Of a stretch of 36,436 nt of DNA, positions 35,603 to 36,436 are shown piece after piece. Under the pieces are notes generated by a model. The model saw nothing but the letters and a program-made list of their open reading frames with translations, ran no database searches and had not been told where the DNA came from. Position numbers and translations under genes: made by a program. The DNA is taken from contig CANFRP010000012.1 in assembly GCA_947449535.1 (NCBI GenBank), positions 1 through 36,436 on the forward strand, read 5' to 3'. The stretch comes from Actinomycetota bacterium. Lineage in GTDB: Bacteria; Actinomycetota; Actinomycetes; Nanopelagicales; Nanopelagicaceae. Every line of letters begins with the position of its first letter. Positions within the stretch are counted from its first letter, which is position 1.

Positions 35603-36436
35603 TTACTTCGCAATAGAAGCTGCGAGTTCGGCAGCCTTCTTCTCTACATCTTCGAGTCCGCCGCACATAAAGAATGCTTGCTCTGGAACATGGTCATACT
35701 TTCCATCTGCAAGTGCCTCGAATGCTGCGATTGTCTCTGACAATGGAACGAATGAGCCATCGATACCAGTAAAGACCTTTGCAACGAATGTGTTCTGTGA
35801 CAAGAAGCGCTGGATACGACGAGCACGTCCTACGAGGATTCGGTCTTCTTCAGAGAGTTCATCGATACCCAAGATAGCGATGATGTCTTGAAGATCCTTA
35901 TAACGCTGGAGGATCTGCTTGATTCGGTTAGCAACACGGAAGTGGTGCTCGCCGATGTAGCGAGGATCCAAAATACGTGATGTTGAGTCAAGTGGATCTA
36001 CCGCAGGATAGATACCGAGCTCAGAGATCGGACGAGACAACACTGTTGTTGCATCCAAGTGAGCGAAGGTGGTGTGCGGAGCTGGGTCGGTGATGTCATC
36101 GGCAGGAACGTAGATTGCCTGCATTGATGTAATCGAGTGACCACGGGTAGATGTAATGCGCTCCTGGAGCTGACCCATTTCATCAGCAAGTGTTGGCTGG
36201 TAGCCCACAGCTGATGGCATACGTCCGAGAAGTGTTGATACCTCTGAACCTGCTTGAGTAAAGCGGAAGATGTTGTCGATGAAGAGGAGCACATCTTGCT
36301 TCTGCACATCGCGGAAGTACTCCGCCATGGTGAGAGCGGAAAGTGCAACACGTAGACGCGTGCCAGGTGGCTCATCCATCTGACCGAAGACCAATGCGGT
36401 CTTGTTGATAACGCCAGTCTCTGTCATTTCAAGGAA
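35603..36436 (-). CDS. atpD: ATP synthase beta subunit, C-terminal part (runs off the window)
   Basis: This is the C-terminal 277 residues of the catalytic beta subunit of F1. The frame continues past the internal Met at 36427 to the window edge (FLEMTETGV), so the true start and the P-loop lie outside. Conserved segments are [28 protein letters not shown] in pieces, [45 protein letters not shown] and the DELSEED-type motif ([12 protein letters not shown]) that couples to gamma. It is followed by atpC, the usual order at the end of the atp operon. Confidence 0.97.
   Translation of the reverse strand, partial: FLEMTETGVINKTALVFGQMDEPPGTRLRVALSALTMAEYFRDVQKQDVLLFIDNIFRFTQAGSEVSTLLGRMPSAVGYQPTLADEMGQLQERITSTRGHSITSMQAIYVPADDITDPAPHTTFAHLDATTVLSRPISELGIYPAVDPLDSTSRILDPRYIGEHHFRVANRIKQILQRYKDLQDIIAILGIDELSEEDRILVGRARRIQRFLSQNTFVAKVFTGIDGSFVPLSETIAAFEALADGKYDHVPEQAFFMCGGLEDVEKKAAELAASIAK

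Noticed and set aside
1-36436. Prophage, transposase, toxin-antitoxin or CRISPR content
   Set aside because: No integrase or transposase reading frame, no regular repeat-spacer pattern and no recognisable toxin pair on either strand.

Overview
The window reads as a piece of the chromosome of a small-genome actinobacterium. My best guess is a freshwater planktonic lineage of the Nanopelagicales (acI) type, and that placement is inference. The actinobacterial evidence is a homodimeric-type aceE next to a DUF3052 gene and an AhpE/Bcp-type peroxiredoxin, an RNase H-phosphatase fusion followed by a C4 zinc-ribbon coiled-coil gene (an order recalled from mycobacteria), a GlgE maltosyltransferase, a DUF4032 kinase-like protein and the small 'ATP/GTP-binding' CxxC protein. 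Base composition looks moderate rather than GC-rich. Genes are packed so tightly that neighbours share start and stop codons, and several starts look leaderless (a TANNNT box 5-6 nt before the start codon). No insertion sequence, prophage, CRISPR array or rRNA was seen.

Layout. 1-326: window edge and an AT-rich stretch with at most the tail of an unrecognised ORF. 327-3187 (minus): a two-component system (response regulator, then a polytopic histidine kinase) whose kinase reading frame runs about 30 nt into rnpB, the RNase P RNA gene. 3270-7629 (plus): a 1229-residue secreted beta-rich protein with Asp-box and Ig/MBG-like repeats, translationally coupled to a 219-residue single-span exported protein; this is the most accessory-looking part. 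7637-13334 (minus): a complete peptide/nickel-type ABC importer operon (binding protein, two permeases, two ATPases). 13434-17455: yaaA, the RNase H-phosphatase and zinc-ribbon pair, a DUF1801 gene, tRNA-Val(TAC), peroxiredoxin and DUF3052. 17548-23972 (plus): aceE-glgE-glgB, joining pyruvate oxidation to alpha-glucan synthesis. 23969-27329 (minus): DUF4032, thioredoxin-fold/TPR protein, MFS transporter. 27420-33434: AI-2E family permease, alpha/beta hydrolase, aldehyde dehydrogenase, CxxC protein, an ABC-2 exporter pair and a secreted Lys-rich protein. 33435-36436: PduO-type cobalamin adenosyltransferase, murA, and the end of the ATP synthase operon (atpD partial, atpC).

The observations most worth following are: a GlgE that lacks the internal helical domain (about 81 residues shorter than the Streptomyces enzyme up to the active site) with catalytic residues intact; a kinase gene overlapping the 5' end of rnpB; four convergent gene pairs that share a 4-nt TTAA/TTAG double stop; a MurA with Asp instead of Cys at the fosfomycin target position; an epsilon subunit reduced to its beta-sandwich; an oligopeptide-binding protein with no lipobox; and the sensor-plus-surface-protein cluster at 0.7-7.6 kb, which is the best candidate for an undescribed system.
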